Positions 32,850-41,041 of a stretch of 41,041 nt of DNA are shown here, in pieces. A model generated the notes under the pieces. The model did no database searches, had not been told where the DNA came from, and worked only from the letters and a program-made list of their open reading frames with translations. The stretch lies in assembly GCA_029240815.1 (NCBI GenBank), contig JARDZO010000029.1:1-41041 (forward strand), written 5' to 3'. The number at the start of each line of letters is the position of its first letter. The first letter of the stretch is position 1. The translations under genes were made by a program, and so were the position numbers. This DNA is from Brevibacillus sp. (GTDB taxonomy: Bacteria > Bacillota > Bacilli > Brevibacillales > Brevibacillaceae).

Positions 32850-33125
32850 TTACTCTATCTCTTTTCCATTTGCATCTTCCTGAAGGATCTTCAGCAGCTC
32901 TTCGTACTCCTGACGCAGGCGGAAGTATTCATCCGCAATATTGACTGCAGAAAGTACGGCGATCTTGGCCGTGTCCAAACGATGGTTACCGTTCGCGATC
33001 TCGTTCATCTTGTCATCAACGAAACCGGCCACCGTACGTATGTGATTGACACTTGCCTTTCCACTGAGCCGGTATTGTTGGCCAAAGATATCCACCGTCA
33101 AACGATTTTTCCCATCACCTTGCAC
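32850..33125 (-). CDS. zapA: Cell division protein ZapA
   Basis: 91 aa. ZapA stabilises FtsZ filament bundles at the division septum. The N-terminal globular part reads KNRLTVDIFGQQYRLSGKAS, followed by HIRTVAGFVDDKMNEIANGN, and the C-terminal part is a long helix (about 55-85) that forms the dimer/tetramer coiled coil. It lies after pheT as in Bacillus; rnhC is absent between them here. Cytoplasmic. Confidence 0.92.
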   Translation of the reverse strand: MQGDGKNRLTVDIFGQQYRLSGKASVNHIRTVAGFVDDKMNEIANGNHRLDTAKIAVLSAVNIADEYFRLRQEYEELLKILQEDANGKEIE

Positions 33126-33206
33126 GAGGGGTTCCTCCCTACTGCGACCTTTGCTCTACTTATCCATTTTAGGTTACTGAAAATGTCAGATTTCGTCAAG
33201 CCAAGC

Positions 33207-35630
33207 TTACATGCGCAGCTCGGCGCCTGTATTGGATTTCAGCGCTTCGATCACAGCGTTGGTCACTTGTTGGATCTCTTCATCCTGCAGCGTACGTTCG
33301 GAATTACGAAGTACCAACGCAAAAGCCATACTCTTTTTATCTTGCCCAATTCGCTCACCTGTGTACACATCGAACAAGGTAAGAGATTCCAGCAGGTCTC
33401 CCGCCGCTTGTCGGATGGTCGCTTCCAACGCACCAGCAGGCACATTACGATCCACAACCAGAGCCAAGTCGCGCGTCACTGCCGGGAATTTCGGAAGCTG
33501 GTTGTAGAAGCCTACGCGTGCTGCCACTTCGATCAATTTTGCTACATCGAGCTGGAACACGTACGTTTCGCTCAGGTCGTACGCCTTTTCCGTACCTGGG
33601 TGAATCTGTCCTACATAGCCAAGGCAAGTGTCTCCAGCCGATACTTCTGCTGTGCGACCCGGGTGCATGCCATTCAGGTCAGATACAGCTTTGTATTGTA
33701 CGTTTTGGATGCCCAAGCGAGCCAACAGGGACTCTACGATGCCTTTTGCCTGATAAAAATCTACAGGCTGTTTGGCACCCATCCAGTTTTGCGGAACCCA
33801 TTGGCCCGTTACAGCGCCACCCACATACAAACGTTCTTCTGGCAGCTGGCTCAGCTTGTCTTCCGTACTCAAGAATACACGGCCCAGTTCAAAGATTGCT
33901 ACGTCGTGATTTTGACGGTTTTTGTTATACGCGATGGTCTCCAGCAAGCTAGGGATCAAGCTCGTGCGCAACACGCTGCGCTCTTCGCTCATCGGCATGA
34001 GGAGGGCAACTGGTTTTACTTTGTCCTGATGCAAGCCTGCTGCATCTTCCACGCGGTCCGGGTGTACCAGCGCATAGGAGATCGCTTCGTTCAGCCCGAC
34101 ACCGATCAGATGGCGGCGAATCGTGCGGCGGAGCTGTTGCTCAGGAGTCAGGCTTCCTTGGGTCGTCGCTCCGGAAGGCAAGCTGGTCGGAATGTTGTCG
34201 TAGCCAAACAGACGCGCGACTTCTTCGACCAGATCCTCCGACAAGGTGATGTCTCCACGACGAGTTGGCACCGTAACCGTCCAGCTGTCATTAGTCGCTT
34301 CATATGGGAACTGAAGACGAGTAAAGATGGGAGATACATCGGAGGCAACCAGCGACGTACCGAGATGTTGATTGATTTTGGCCAAAGTAACGCTGACTAC
34401 GGCAGGCTTGGCTTCCGTCACAACTGCTGACGAGATACCTTTGGAGATCGTCGCTCCAGACAACTGCTGAATCAGTGACGCTGCGCGCTCACCCGCTTCT
34501 TGCACACGCGCCTGGTCTACCCCTTTTTCCCAACGAACGCATCCCTCAGTACGCATTCCGAGCGAACGCGCAGTGCGACGTACGGTTTTCGGCGTGAACC
34601 AAGCTGCTTCCAGGATGATCTCACGCGTTTCACCCGTGATCTCGGAGTTGGCTCCACCCATGACCCCAGCAATCGCCAAGCCTTTCGTCGGATCCGTGAT
34701 CAGCAGAGTCTGCGCATCCAGTTTGCGCTCCTGATCGTCCAATGTCACCAGTGTTTCGCCTTCCTCTGCCATACGAACAACAATCGTGCGATCCGCTACT
34801 TGACCCGCGTCGAATGCGTGAAGAGGCTGACCGTATTCGAGCAGCACATAGTTGGTTACATCCACTACGTTGTTGATTGGACGGACACCAGCTGCCATCA
34901 GACGGTTTTTCATCCACTGCGGAGAGCTCGCGATCTTGGCATTGGTGAAATGACGGCCGTGATATTGGTAGCATTCTTCGCTGGCATCGATCTTCACGTT
35001 GAGTGGATTTTGCTCGCCACCCTCCGTCAGCTCGATTTGCGGCAGCAAGACCTCTTTGCCTAAAATGGCTGCTACTTCATAGGCAACACCGAGCATGCTC
35101 AAGCAATCGGAGCGGTTCGGAGTCAGACCCAGCTCCAGAACGTAGTCGTCCATACCGAGATAGGAAATCGCATCCATCCCGATTTCAGCTTCCTCTGGCA
35201 GTACCATGATACCTTCTTGCTGATCTTTTGCCAGCAGCTTATCATTGAGGCCCAATTCTTTTGCCGAGCAGATCATGCCTTGAGATTCCACACCGCGCAG
35301 CTTGGAGCGTTTGATGTTCAAGCCGCCAGGCAGCTTTGCACCGATCAGCGCTACCAGCACTTTTTGACCTTTGTCTACGTTTGGCGCTCCGCAGACGATC
35401 TGCAGGTCTTCGCCTTGTCCCGCATCCACGATACATACGTTGAGACGGTCAGCATCCGGATGCTTGCTGCGCTCTTTGACATAACCGATTACAACGCCAG
35501 AAACGCCCGCATTGCGCGATTCTACTGCGTCTACTTCTACCCCGCTGCGAGTCAGCTTCTCAGCCAGCTCGTGAGGCGTGCAATCACTCAGATCGACGTA
35601 TTCTGCTAACCATTGGTACGATACCTTCAT
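33207..35630 (-). CDS. pheT: Phenylalanyl-tRNA synthetase, beta subunit
   Basis: 807 aa, normal for bacterial PheT. In the alpha2-beta2 enzyme it binds tRNA-Phe and edits Tyr-tRNA. The N-terminal EMAP/tRNA-binding domain includes GYVKERSKHPDADRLNVC (about 48-65). B3/B4 editing and B5 domains follow (for instance HYHGRHFTN and RWEKGVDQARV). The C-terminal FDX-ACB domain begins near 715 with FPAVTRDLALVVDRNVP. The gene starts 15 bases after pheS and is controlled by the same T-box leader. Confidence 0.97.
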   Translation of the reverse strand: MKVSYQWLAEYVDLSDCTPHELAEKLTRSGVEVDAVESRNAGVSGVVIGYVKERSKHPDADRLNVCIVDAGQGEDLQIVCGAPNVDKGQKVLVALIGAKLPGGLNIKRSKLRGVESQGMICSAKELGLNDKLLAKDQQEGIMVLPEEAEIGMDAISYLGMDDYVLELGLTPNRSDCLSMLGVAYEVAAILGKEVLLPQIELTEGGEQNPLNVKIDASEECYQYHGRHFTNAKIASSPQWMKNRLMAAGVRPINNVVDVTNYVLLEYGQPLHAFDAGQVADRTIVVRMAEEGETLVTLDDQERKLDAQTLLITDPTKGLAIAGVMGGANSEITGETREIILEAAWFTPKTVRRTARSLGMRTEGCVRWEKGVDQARVQEAGERAASLIQQLSGATISKGISSAVVTEAKPAVVSVTLAKINQHLGTSLVASDVSPIFTRLQFPYEATNDSWTVTVPTRRGDITLSEDLVEEVARLFGYDNIPTSLPSGATTQGSLTPEQQLRRTIRRHLIGVGLNEAISYALVHPDRVEDAAGLHQDKVKPVALLMPMSEERSVLRTSLIPSLLETIAYNKNRQNHDVAIFELGRVFLSTEDKLSQLPEERLYVGGAVTGQWVPQNWMGAKQPVDFYQAKGIVESLLARLGIQNVQYKAVSDLNGMHPGRTAEVSAGDTCLGYVGQIHPGTEKAYDLSETYVFQLDVAKLIEVAARVGFYNQLPKFPAVTRDLALVVDRNVPAGALEATIRQAAGDLLESLTLFDVYTGERIGQDKKSMAFALVLRNSERTLQDEEIQQVTNAVIEALKSNTGAELRM

Positions 35631-35645
35631 CTTTGCCTCTCCTCT

Positions 35646-36680
35646 CTACTCTCGATTGAACTGACGCAGGAAACGAACGTCGTTGGTATAAAAATGGCGA
35701 ATATCTTCTACGCCGTATTTCAGCATCGCGATCCGTTCTACACCCATTCCGAACGCAAAACCGCTCACTTCTTCCGGATTGTATCCAGCCATTTCCAATA
35801 CGCGCGGGTGCACCATACCAGAGCCCAGGATCTCGATCCAGCCTGTTTGTTTACATACTCGGCAGCCATGTCCACCACAGTTGAAGCATTGCAGGTCGAC
35901 TTCTGCGCTAGGCTCGGTGAACGGGAAGAAGCTCGGACGCAAACGGATTTGCTGATTTTCACCGAACATTTGGCGAGCGAATGTCAACAGAATCCCTTTC
36001 AGATCACTCATGCCGATCCCCTTGTCGATGACAAGACCCTCGATCTGTGTGAACTGATGGGAGTGAGTCGCATCGTCATCATCGCGGCGGTACACTTTAC
36101 CCGGGCAGATGATTTTCACTGGCGTTTTGCCTTCTTTTTTCAACATGGTGCGCGCTTGTACCGGAGAGGTATGAGTGCGCATCAGGATTTCATCCGTTAC
36201 GTAGAACGTATCTTGCATGTCGCGAGCCGGGTGATCTTTTGGCAGGTTGAGCATTTCAAAGTTGAAGTGATCCATCTCCACCTCCGGGCCTTCTGCTACC
36301 TCAAAGCCCAGACCAACGAAAATGTCTTCAATTTCTTCAATGATGCGGGAGAGCGGATGCATGCTGCCTGCCGGAACAGGACGGCCTGGCAAGGTGACAT
36401 CCACGGTTTGCGACGACAGCTTGGCGTTCAATGCAGCTTCTTCCAATGCTTGCTGTTTGCTCGCGAAAGCAGACTCGAGCGCTTCTCTGACTTCGTTGAC
36501 CAGTTGGCCTACCAGAGGACGCTCTTCTGCGGAGAGGCTTCCCATGCCGCGCAGAAGCTCCGTCAGCTCCCCTTTTTTCCCCAGGTACTTGACGCGCAAT
36601 TCCTGAAGTGGTGCGGATTCCGTTACCTGACCGATCTGGCCCAGTGCGGAGTCTTTCATCTCTTGCAACCGAGTTTGCAC
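35646..36680 (-). CDS. pheS: Phenylalanyl-tRNA synthetase, alpha subunit
   Basis: 344 aa from the GTG at 36680, with AAAGGAG 9 bases upstream; the same length as in B. subtilis. It is the catalytic subunit. Class II motifs: motif 1 region [20 protein letters not shown], motif 2 [22 protein letters not shown] (about 189-210), and motif 3 [17 protein letters not shown] near the end. [13 protein letters not shown] and the zinc-like [16 protein letters not shown] are also typical. The leader has a Phe T-box, and a dispersed-repeat copy lies between the T-box terminator and the start. Confidence 0.97.
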   Translation of the reverse strand: MQTRLQEMKDSALGQIGQVTESAPLQELRVKYLGKKGELTELLRGMGSLSAEERPLVGQLVNEVREALESAFASKQQALEEAALNAKLSSQTVDVTLPGRPVPAGSMHPLSRIIEEIEDIFVGLGFEVAEGPEVEMDHFNFEMLNLPKDHPARDMQDTFYVTDEILMRTHTSPVQARTMLKKEGKTPVKIICPGKVYRRDDDDATHSHQFTQIEGLVIDKGIGMSDLKGILLTFARQMFGENQQIRLRPSFFPFTEPSAEVDLQCFNCGGHGCRVCKQTGWIEILGSGMVHPRVLEMAGYNPEEVSGFAFGMGVERIAMLKYGVEDIRHFYTNDVRFLRQFNRE

Positions 36681-36710
36681 TTCAAATCGCTCCTTTATTG
36701 TTTTTTGTGA

Positions 36711-36795
36711 GTAGAAAACTAGGCTACGTCAGGCTTTTTCGCGGAGGCGTAGTTGCCCTTATGCGAATAAGAATTTTATAAATTCTTATCGTGAA
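36711..36795 (+). repeat. Dispersed repeat, copy D (full length, 85 bp)
   Basis: It begins GTAGAAAACTAGGCTACGTC, contains AGGCTTTTTCGCGGAGGCGT and AGTTGCCCTTATGCG, and ends in a hairpin ATAAGAATTTTATAAATTCTTAT. It aligns with the minus-strand reading of copy B over its length. It lies immediately after the U-tract of the T-box terminator, inside the pheS leader. Confidence 0.8.
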
Positions 36796-36797
36796 AA

Positions 36798-37108
36798 AAG
36801 AAAAACCCGCCCCTAAAAAGGGACGAGTTACTTTTTTCTCGCGGTACCACCCTTGTTAGACAAAAACGCGATGGCTGTGATAGATGAATCACCACAGACA
36901 AAAGCGTGACTTTTGCCTCACTTAAGACCACTTCTAACGGGAGTGACCCGGCTGCTCCTACTGCGTAAAAACGGTTCAGAGTGCGGCTTTGGAGTGAATT
37001 CGGCAGCTATTGTGCTAAAGATGCTCCCAGTCTGCGGCATCTTCTCCCTGAAAACCAATAGGTCCTGCGTACTAGTCTCCGTCATTGCTTTACGTTATAA
37101 TCAGACGT
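36798..37108 (-). promoter_or_regulatory. T-box riboswitch leader of pheST (Phe specifier UUC)
   Basis: The T-box sequence AGGGTGGTACCGCG lies at 36841-36855 (minus strand) and pairs with the uncharged tRNA end. After it AACTCGTCCC and GGGGCGGGTT form the terminator, with a U-tract at about 36805-36796. In Stem I, GGAG/CTCC, GCAG/CTGC and CTATTG/CAATAG pair, leaving a loop CGAATTCA on the 3' side. Its UUC triplet (36998-36996), followed by A, is the specifier codon for phenylalanine. Low charged tRNA-Phe would favour antitermination and raise pheST expression. Confidence 0.93.
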
Positions 37109-37114
37109 AGGAAA

Positions 37115-37143
37115 ATTATAGCGCAACAAAAGCGAACTTTCAA
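37115..37143 (-). promoter_or_regulatory. Sigma-A promoter of pheST
   Basis: TTGAAA (37143-37138), a 17-base spacer, then TATAAT (37120-37115) on the minus strand. The transcript would begin near 37108, at the base of T-box Stem I. Confidence 0.85.
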
Positions 37144-37213
37144 TTCCACAAATGTTACATATATCAGCATATCCGTAAACAGCTATTTGTAAAAGAGAAA
37201 GGGGACTTTTGCC

Positions 37214-37933
37214 ATGATCGAGAAGGTTTCCGCACTTTATGATAAGTCCTGCATTTGCCGTCATTGCCAAGCTACCTTCACTACGAAGAGGGTGCGGAGC
37301 GGCTCGTTGACGATGGTACATCGGGACACAGACTTCTTCACTCGTTTCAAGGAGCAGTCACTCAATCCCATCCTCTATACCGTCAGTGTCTGTCCAGCTT
37401 GCGGCTTTGCCTTTACCGATCAGTTTAAAGAAAAGCTCGCTCCCTGGGAGAAACAAGTGGTGGACGAGCAGATTACGGCAAAATGGACGCCGAAAGACTT
37501 TGGTTCGATTCGCCAAGTTCCAGGAGCGATAGTTAGCTATAAGCTTGCCATCTATGCGGCGGAAATGACCGATCAACCCCATTCCGTAAAAGCAGGCCTG
37601 TACTTGAGGCTCGCCTGGTTGTACCGTTCACAGGAAAATCTCTCGGAGGAACTGCGATTTATCGCCATGGCTGTCGATGAATACGAGCTGTCCTATATTC
37701 ATTCTGATTATGCCCGCGGGGACAAGGATATGTCCGAGATTCGCCTGCTTTATTTGATTGGTGAGCTGTATCGTCGGCTGCAGAAGTTCGATCTGGCCAT
37801 CAAATATTTCGGAAAAACACTCGCCTTTCGAAACACGACCATCGAAAGCGGGATTATCCGGATGGCCCAGGACCAGTGGCAGCTGGCACGGGAAGAACAT
37901 AAAGAAAAACAAAATGAACAAAAGATCGGCTAA
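37214..37933 (+). CDS. DUF2225 family protein
   Basis: 239 aa. DUF2225 proteins have unknown function. The N-terminal part has two zinc-ribbon-like pairs: CICRHCQATFTTKRV (about 15-29) and CPACGFAF (about 61-68). The rest is helical and TPR-like: KAGLYLRLAWLYRSQENLSEE, LLYLIGELYRRLQKFDLAIKYF and the last helix rich in Glu and Lys. GAAAGGGGAC precedes the ATG. Its stop TAA overlaps the stop TAG of the convergent RNA methyltransferase gene. Confidence 0.85.
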   Translation: MIEKVSALYDKSCICRHCQATFTTKRVRSGSLTMVHRDTDFFTRFKEQSLNPILYTVSVCPACGFAFTDQFKEKLAPWEKQVVDEQITAKWTPKDFGSIRQVPGAIVSYKLAIYAAEMTDQPHSVKAGLYLRLAWLYRSQENLSEELRFIAMAVDEYELSYIHSDYARGDKDMSEIRLLYLIGELYRRLQKFDLAIKYFGKTLAFRNTTIESGIIRMAQDQWQLAREEHKEKQNEQKIG

Positions 37934-37948
37934 GATAGCCGATCTTTT
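37920..37948. terminator. Bidirectional terminator made of both gene ends
   Basis: AAAAGATCGGCTA pairs with TAGCCGATCTTTT (13 bp perfect) around AGA. The last codons of the DUF2225 gene and of the methyltransferase gene form the arms, and both stop codons lie in the stem or loop. Confidence 0.9.
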
Positions 37949-38757
37949 CTTTTCCGTTGTGCCTCGTAGACAAACACACCTGCTGCCACCGCTGCATTCA
38001 ACGATTCTGCCTGTCCGTAGATCGGAATGTGAACAAGATGATCCGCCCGCTCTACCATGGCTGCAGATACGCCTCGCCCTTCGTTACCGATGACAATGGC
38101 CGTTTTTTGCATGTAGCCAACCTGATCATACGAGACGCTCTTTTCATGAAGCGTAGAAACGAGCAGATGCCCTCCCAGTGCCTTCCATTCATCCGCTGCT
38201 TCTGACAATGAACGGGTGAAGACCGGTAAACGAAACAGAGCGCCCATCGTGGAACGCATCACTTTTCCGTTGTACAGATCGACACTGCCTTTTCCCAGTA
38301 CAACACCATCTACACCAGCCGCCTCCGCTGTCCGCAGGATGGTTCCTAGGTTGCCAGGATCCTGGATTTCGTCCAGCAGCAAGAGAAGCATGTCCTCCCC
38401 GGCAGCTGTTTTTTCCTTCATCCACTCGTTCCAATCCGCTTGGCTTTTTTTCACTTCGGCCACAATTCCTTGGGGCGATTTGGTTTCCGAAAGCTTGGCC
38501 AGAATAGCTGAGGAAGCGGCGACGACTTGCACGCCTTGCGGATGATTCTCCAGTGCTCGTCTGCACGCAGCGTCCATATCGCGCTCACTGTCGTACAGGA
38601 TCGTCAGTACTTCTGCATCGCTCTTTAGCGCTTCCTCGACCAAGTGCGCTCCTTCTGCGAGAAAACGACCCTGCGCTTCCCGTCCTTTGCGATCCAATAA
38701 TTGATGCAACCGCTTGATTTGCGGATTTTGAATAGAGGTAATTACTTCATGTGCCAT
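37930..38757 (-). CDS. ysgA: TrmH/SpoU-family RNA methyltransferase (YsgA-like)
   Basis: 275 aa from ATG 38757, 4 bases after the stop of the Ktr gene. SPOUT knot enzyme methylating a 2'-OH in rRNA or tRNA. N-terminal substrate-binding domain with ITSIQNPQIKRLHQLLDRKGREAQGRFLAEG, and knot motifs LLLDEIQDPGNLGTILRTAEAAG, AIVIGNEGRGVSAAMVERAD and IPIYGQAESLNAAVAAGVFVYEA. Located between the pheST region and sspI as ysgA is in B. subtilis. The exact target nucleotide is unknown. Its end forms part of a shared terminator. Confidence 0.92.
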   Translation of the reverse strand: MAHEVITSIQNPQIKRLHQLLDRKGREAQGRFLAEGAHLVEEALKSDAEVLTILYDSERDMDAACRRALENHPQGVQVVAASSAILAKLSETKSPQGIVAEVKKSQADWNEWMKEKTAAGEDMLLLLLDEIQDPGNLGTILRTAEAAGVDGVVLGKGSVDLYNGKVMRSTMGALFRLPVFTRSLSEAADEWKALGGHLLVSTLHEKSVSYDQVGYMQKTAIVIGNEGRGVSAAMVERADHLVHIPIYGQAESLNAAVAAGVFVYEAQRKRKDRLS

Positions 38758-38761
38758 GTGC

Positions 38762-39415
38762 CTATGCTCGCTCCTCAAATGCCTTCAAATCCTTGTTATT
38801 GCCGATAACTACGAGCACATCGCCGTATTGAATGACTTCATCCGGACTTGGGGCAATATTGAATTTGTCGCCGCTCTTGATGGCGATGACGTTTACCTCG
38901 TAATTTTTACGAATGTCGAGCTGGCGCAAGTTTTTTCCTACGAATTTGGAAGACACTACGACCTCTGCCACGCTGTAGTCATCAGCCAATTCGATGAAAT
39001 CAAGGACGTTGGCAGAGATGAGATTGTGGGCAACACGCACACCCATATCCCGCTCAGGGAAAACTACGCGATCCGCACCAACCTTGTACAGAACCTGCCC
39101 GTGACGTTCATTTTGCGCTTTGGCCACGATCTTTTTCACACCGAGTTCTTTCAATGTCAATACGGTCAAAATGCTCGCCTGTATATCTACACCAATCGCT
39201 ACGACCACGACGTCAAAGTTGCGAATCCCGATCTCCTTAAGAGCACGTTCATCTGTAGAATCTGCAGCGACAGCATGAGTGACAAATTGAATATTTTCAT
39301 TGATTCGCTCTTCGTTTTCATCGATTCCCATTACCTCATAATCCATTTCATACAGGGTCCGGGCTACACTGGAACCAAAACGCCCCATCCCGATAATAGC
39401 AAATTGCTTTGACAT
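38762..39415 (-). CDS. KtrA/TrkA-type potassium-channel regulator
   Basis: 217 aa. Cytoplasmic RCK protein that gates a KtrB/KtrD potassium channel in response to nucleotides. N-terminal RCK_N: FAIIGMGRFGSSVARTLYEM, then YEVMGIDENEERI (about 5-37). RCK_C from about 135: DDYSVAEVVVSSKFVGKNLRQLD and GDVLVVIGNNKDLKAFEE. GGAG precedes the ATG. No channel gene is in the window, as for B. subtilis ktrC, so the partner lies elsewhere. It is transcribed together with the RNA methyltransferase gene that follows. Confidence 0.92.
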   Translation of the reverse strand: MSKQFAIIGMGRFGSSVARTLYEMDYEVMGIDENEERINENIQFVTHAVAADSTDERALKEIGIRNFDVVVVAIGVDIQASILTVLTLKELGVKKIVAKAQNERHGQVLYKVGADRVVFPERDMGVRVAHNLISANVLDFIELADDYSVAEVVVSSKFVGKNLRQLDIRKNYEVNVIAIKSGDKFNIAPSPDEVIQYGDVLVVIGNNKDLKAFEERA

Positions 39416-39474
39416 CCTGATCTACTCCTTCTTCATGCCGCTTCCCCTAGGGGGCTGTTTTTCCAATACCATGC

Positions 39475-39480
39475 ATTATA
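39475..39480 (-). promoter_or_regulatory. Candidate -10 of the KtrA-type gene
   Basis: A perfect TATAAT on the minus strand about 60 bases before the start. No good -35 is seen. It is back to back with the sspI promoter. A CCCCTAGGGG palindrome lies in the leader. Confidence 0.4.
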
Positions 39481-39509
39481 ACACACCACTATCCTTGTCT
39501 ACAAAAGAG

Positions 39510-39539
39510 GTATGAGCAATCCTCACCGAACAAATACTA
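39510..39539 (+). promoter_or_regulatory. Sigma-G-type promoter of sspI
   Basis: GTATG (39510-39514), 18 bases, AATACTA (39533-39539). It fits the remembered GHATR-N17/18-CATNHTA except for the first base of the -10. About 40 bases before the ATG. Confidence 0.65.
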
Positions 39540-39579
39540 AGTCCGAATTGATTCCTAGAAGAGAGGTGTACGGACCGTT

Positions 39580-39816
39580 ATGAACATTGCCTCGCTCAAC
39601 CTGCGTCAAGCCATCATGTACAAAATGCAAGGGTCTGACCCAAGTGCCGTAGAAGAGACGATCACTGATGCAATCTCCAGCGGCCAAGAGAAAACCTTGC
39701 CCGGACTGGGCGTTCTGTTTGAAGTGCTGTGGCAAAACAGCGATACCTCATCTCGTCAGGAAATCGTAAGTACCATCGCTGGACATTTGCCTGAGCAGGC
39801 AGAGAAACCGATTTAG
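39580..39816 (+). CDS. sspI: Small acid-soluble spore protein SspI
   Basis: 78 aa. It begins NIASLNLRQAIMYKMQGSDP and has AVEETITDAISSGQEKTLPG and LGVLFEVLWQNSDTSSRQEI, matching what I recall of B. subtilis SspI (71 aa), a minor spore protein expressed only in the forespore. GAGAGGTG precedes the ATG. Neighbours (RNA methyltransferase, then pheST) agree with B. subtilis. A terminator follows. Confidence 0.93.
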   Translation: MNIASLNLRQAIMYKMQGSDPSAVEETITDAISSGQEKTLPGLGVLFEVLWQNSDTSSRQEIVSTIAGHLPEQAEKPI

Positions 39817-39843
39817 GAAAGCCAAAACGCTCAAAACTACGCG

Positions 39844-39876
39844 GAAAAGGGAGAGACGCTATGTCCCTCCCTTTTT
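39844..39876 (+). terminator. Terminator of sspI
   Basis: AAAGGGAG pairs with CTCCCTTT around 13 bases, followed by TTTTT on the plus strand. Its right arm is the last codons of the convergent GerAB-like gene. Confidence 0.8.
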
Positions 39877-41022
39877 GCTGTCAGCAGTATGTTCTACATC
39901 AATCGTCTCTTTGCGGAGCCAGTGGATGACTGCCAAAAGAATGGGAGTGATCACGGTGGTCAAGTAGCCATAGTACATGAGATATTCCGCATAAGCGAAA
40001 AACTCAACAATACTTTGGGGGATCAGGGTGAAATAAAAAAACGGAATCATGAGCAAAGCTGCCATTATTCGCTGAAACTTGATGCCTTTGCCAAACCATA
40101 GACGAATGCCATAGATGGTCGTATAGTACATGTTTCCCAAGGTCGTAAACACAGAAGCGACCCAGATAGCGAGGAAGCCGGATTCCAGTCGTTCGAGAAA
40201 CCAGCCCGTCCCTTGGGCGGTTTTAACTAATTCCAATGTTGGCCAAATCATGTGTTGCAGTTCTTCATATCCGAAAACAACAATGGCAGCAGCAGCGGTA
40301 AGCGTGTAAGAAATGATCGTGAACACGAGGCCAAACCAGGTTGCCATACCTATTTTTGCTCCAGGCATCACTAACCCAAAATAGATCATGAGCAATTCGT
40401 ATCCCGTATAGAGTGCGAACGTGTTTACCCCCGTCTTTAATGCACCTGTCCACGATTCAACGTGTATGGGAAACAGGTTGTTCCAATCCGCATTCGTAAG
40501 GGAAACATACGGGATCAGAAAGATAGGAATGAGCATGATCGGAAATAAAAGCTCATTGATCCTCACCACTACCTCTACTTCGTGCATGCAAAGGAATAGA
40601 ACGATCAGAAAAAGGCTGATCAGTATCGCTTCCAATGGTGTTTCCAGCAATACCGCTGTCACGACCACCTCACCAAATCCCCTGGCGACCATGCCTGCGT
40701 TTAAAAACTGAAACGAAAAATAAAGAATAACCCATGGATAGCAAAGCACTCTTCCCAGTTTCAAGGAGCGACTCCCGCCGAGAATACGGGGACTGTACTC
40801 TACAAAGGTAAGTCCAGGATACTCTTTACTTAAGTACACTATCGCACTCAACGGAAGCACCGCAATCAGACCACCAATAATAGGTCCCAACCACCCCGTT
40901 GCATGCAGCTCTGTACTAACGCTACGGGGGAGGGATAAAATCCCCACCCCGATCATGGAGCTTATCAGAATGGTTGTCAGTTGCCACGTGCTGACGATTC
41001 TCCGGTGATTTTCCATTTCCAT
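39859..41022 (-). CDS. GerAB/ArcD/ProY-family spore germination permease
   Basis: 387 aa, about 10 membrane segments. Subunit B of a Ger(x) nutrient receptor in the inner spore membrane, or a related amino-acid permease. The N-terminal TILISSMIGVGILSLPRSVS (about 16-35) and the GLTFVEYSPRILG segment (about 74-86) are typical. MHEVEVVVRINELLFPIMLI (about 145-164) and LMIYFGLVMPGAKIGMATWFG also fit. Start 41022 or 41016 behind AGGAG. The gerAA and gerAC partners are not in the window; they may lie beyond 41041, or this is an orphan. Confidence 0.9.
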   Translation of the reverse strand: MEMENHRRIVSTWQLTTILISSMIGVGILSLPRSVSTELHATGWLGPIIGGLIAVLPLSAIVYLSKEYPGLTFVEYSPRILGGSRSLKLGRVLCYPWVILYFSFQFLNAGMVARGFGEVVVTAVLLETPLEAILISLFLIVLFLCMHEVEVVVRINELLFPIMLIPIFLIPYVSLTNADWNNLFPIHVESWTGALKTGVNTFALYTGYELLMIYFGLVMPGAKIGMATWFGLVFTIISYTLTAAAAIVVFGYEELQHMIWPTLELVKTAQGTGWFLERLESGFLAIWVASVFTTLGNMYYTTIYGIRLWFGKGIKFQRIMAALLMIPFFYFTLIPQSIVEFFAYAEYLMYYGYLTTVITPILLAVIHWLRKETIDVEHTADSKKGGT

Positions 41023-41041
41023 CTCGCTCCTATTGCATCTC

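Noticed and set aside
32982..34430. 482-aa plus-strand frame
   Set aside because: Mirror frame of pheT and zapA.

Overview
The window looks like chromosome of an endospore-forming member of the Bacillales, most likely a Brevibacillus or close relative in the Paenibacillaceae. Reasons: a SspI-type spore protein with a sigma-G-like promoter, a GerAB-type germinant permease, a Phe T-box leader, strong AGGAGG ribosome sites, mid-range G+C, and gene order that follows the Bacillus subtilis block sspI - ysgA - pheST - zapA - mutS2 - yshE - lcfA - fadR - fadB - etfB - etfA (order from memory, not searched). The species is an inference.

Layout, left to right. 1-410 has no convincing gene; it holds a copy of a dispersed repeat and the etfA terminator. 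410-5576 (minus) is a fatty-acid degradation block: lcfA, fadR, fadB, etfB, etfA, with a FadR-type operator at the fadR promoter. 5792-9089 (minus) holds a LytR-CpsA-Psr ligase with a structured leader that hides its ribosome site, a thiolase, and a PrmA-like methyltransferase. 9340-24093 is a cell-surface polysaccharide region: a 39-aa membrane protein, a broken csaB (pyruvyl transferase), a methyltransferase, two MOP-superfamily flippases on either side of a CapK-like ligase, an O-antigen-ligase-type membrane protein followed by a membrane-anchored FG-GAP/VCBS protein and a lipoprotein, an MFS transporter, and two GT4 glycosyltransferases. 24238-27728 carries a DppA-type D-aminopeptidase, a cold-shock protein, a 55-aa protein with a sigma-F/G-like promoter, a nucleotide-sugar dehydrogenase preceded by a 33-aa membrane peptide, and a 2Fe-2S ferredoxin. 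27767-36680 has yshE (DUF350), mutS2, a YvlD-like membrane protein, larB and larE (nickel-pincer cofactor), zapA, pheT and pheS. 36798-37143 is the Phe T-box leader and its promoter. 37214-41022 has a DUF2225 protein, a TrmH-family RNA methyltransferase, a KtrA-type potassium-channel regulator, sspI and the GerAB-type permease.

The housekeeping backbone therefore seems to be interrupted twice: the surface-polysaccharide and accessory genes sit between yshE and lcfA, and larE-larB plus the YvlD-like gene sit where cvpA and polX lie in B. subtilis. Four small genes lie in the gaps (39, 55, 33 and possibly 22 aa). The least explained signals are a family of about 87-bp repeats, three of whose four copies directly follow terminator U-tracts; the leader of the LCP gene; the internally deleted csaB; and the forespore-type promoter on the 55-aa gene. 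No rRNA, tRNA, CRISPR array or insertion sequence was seen.
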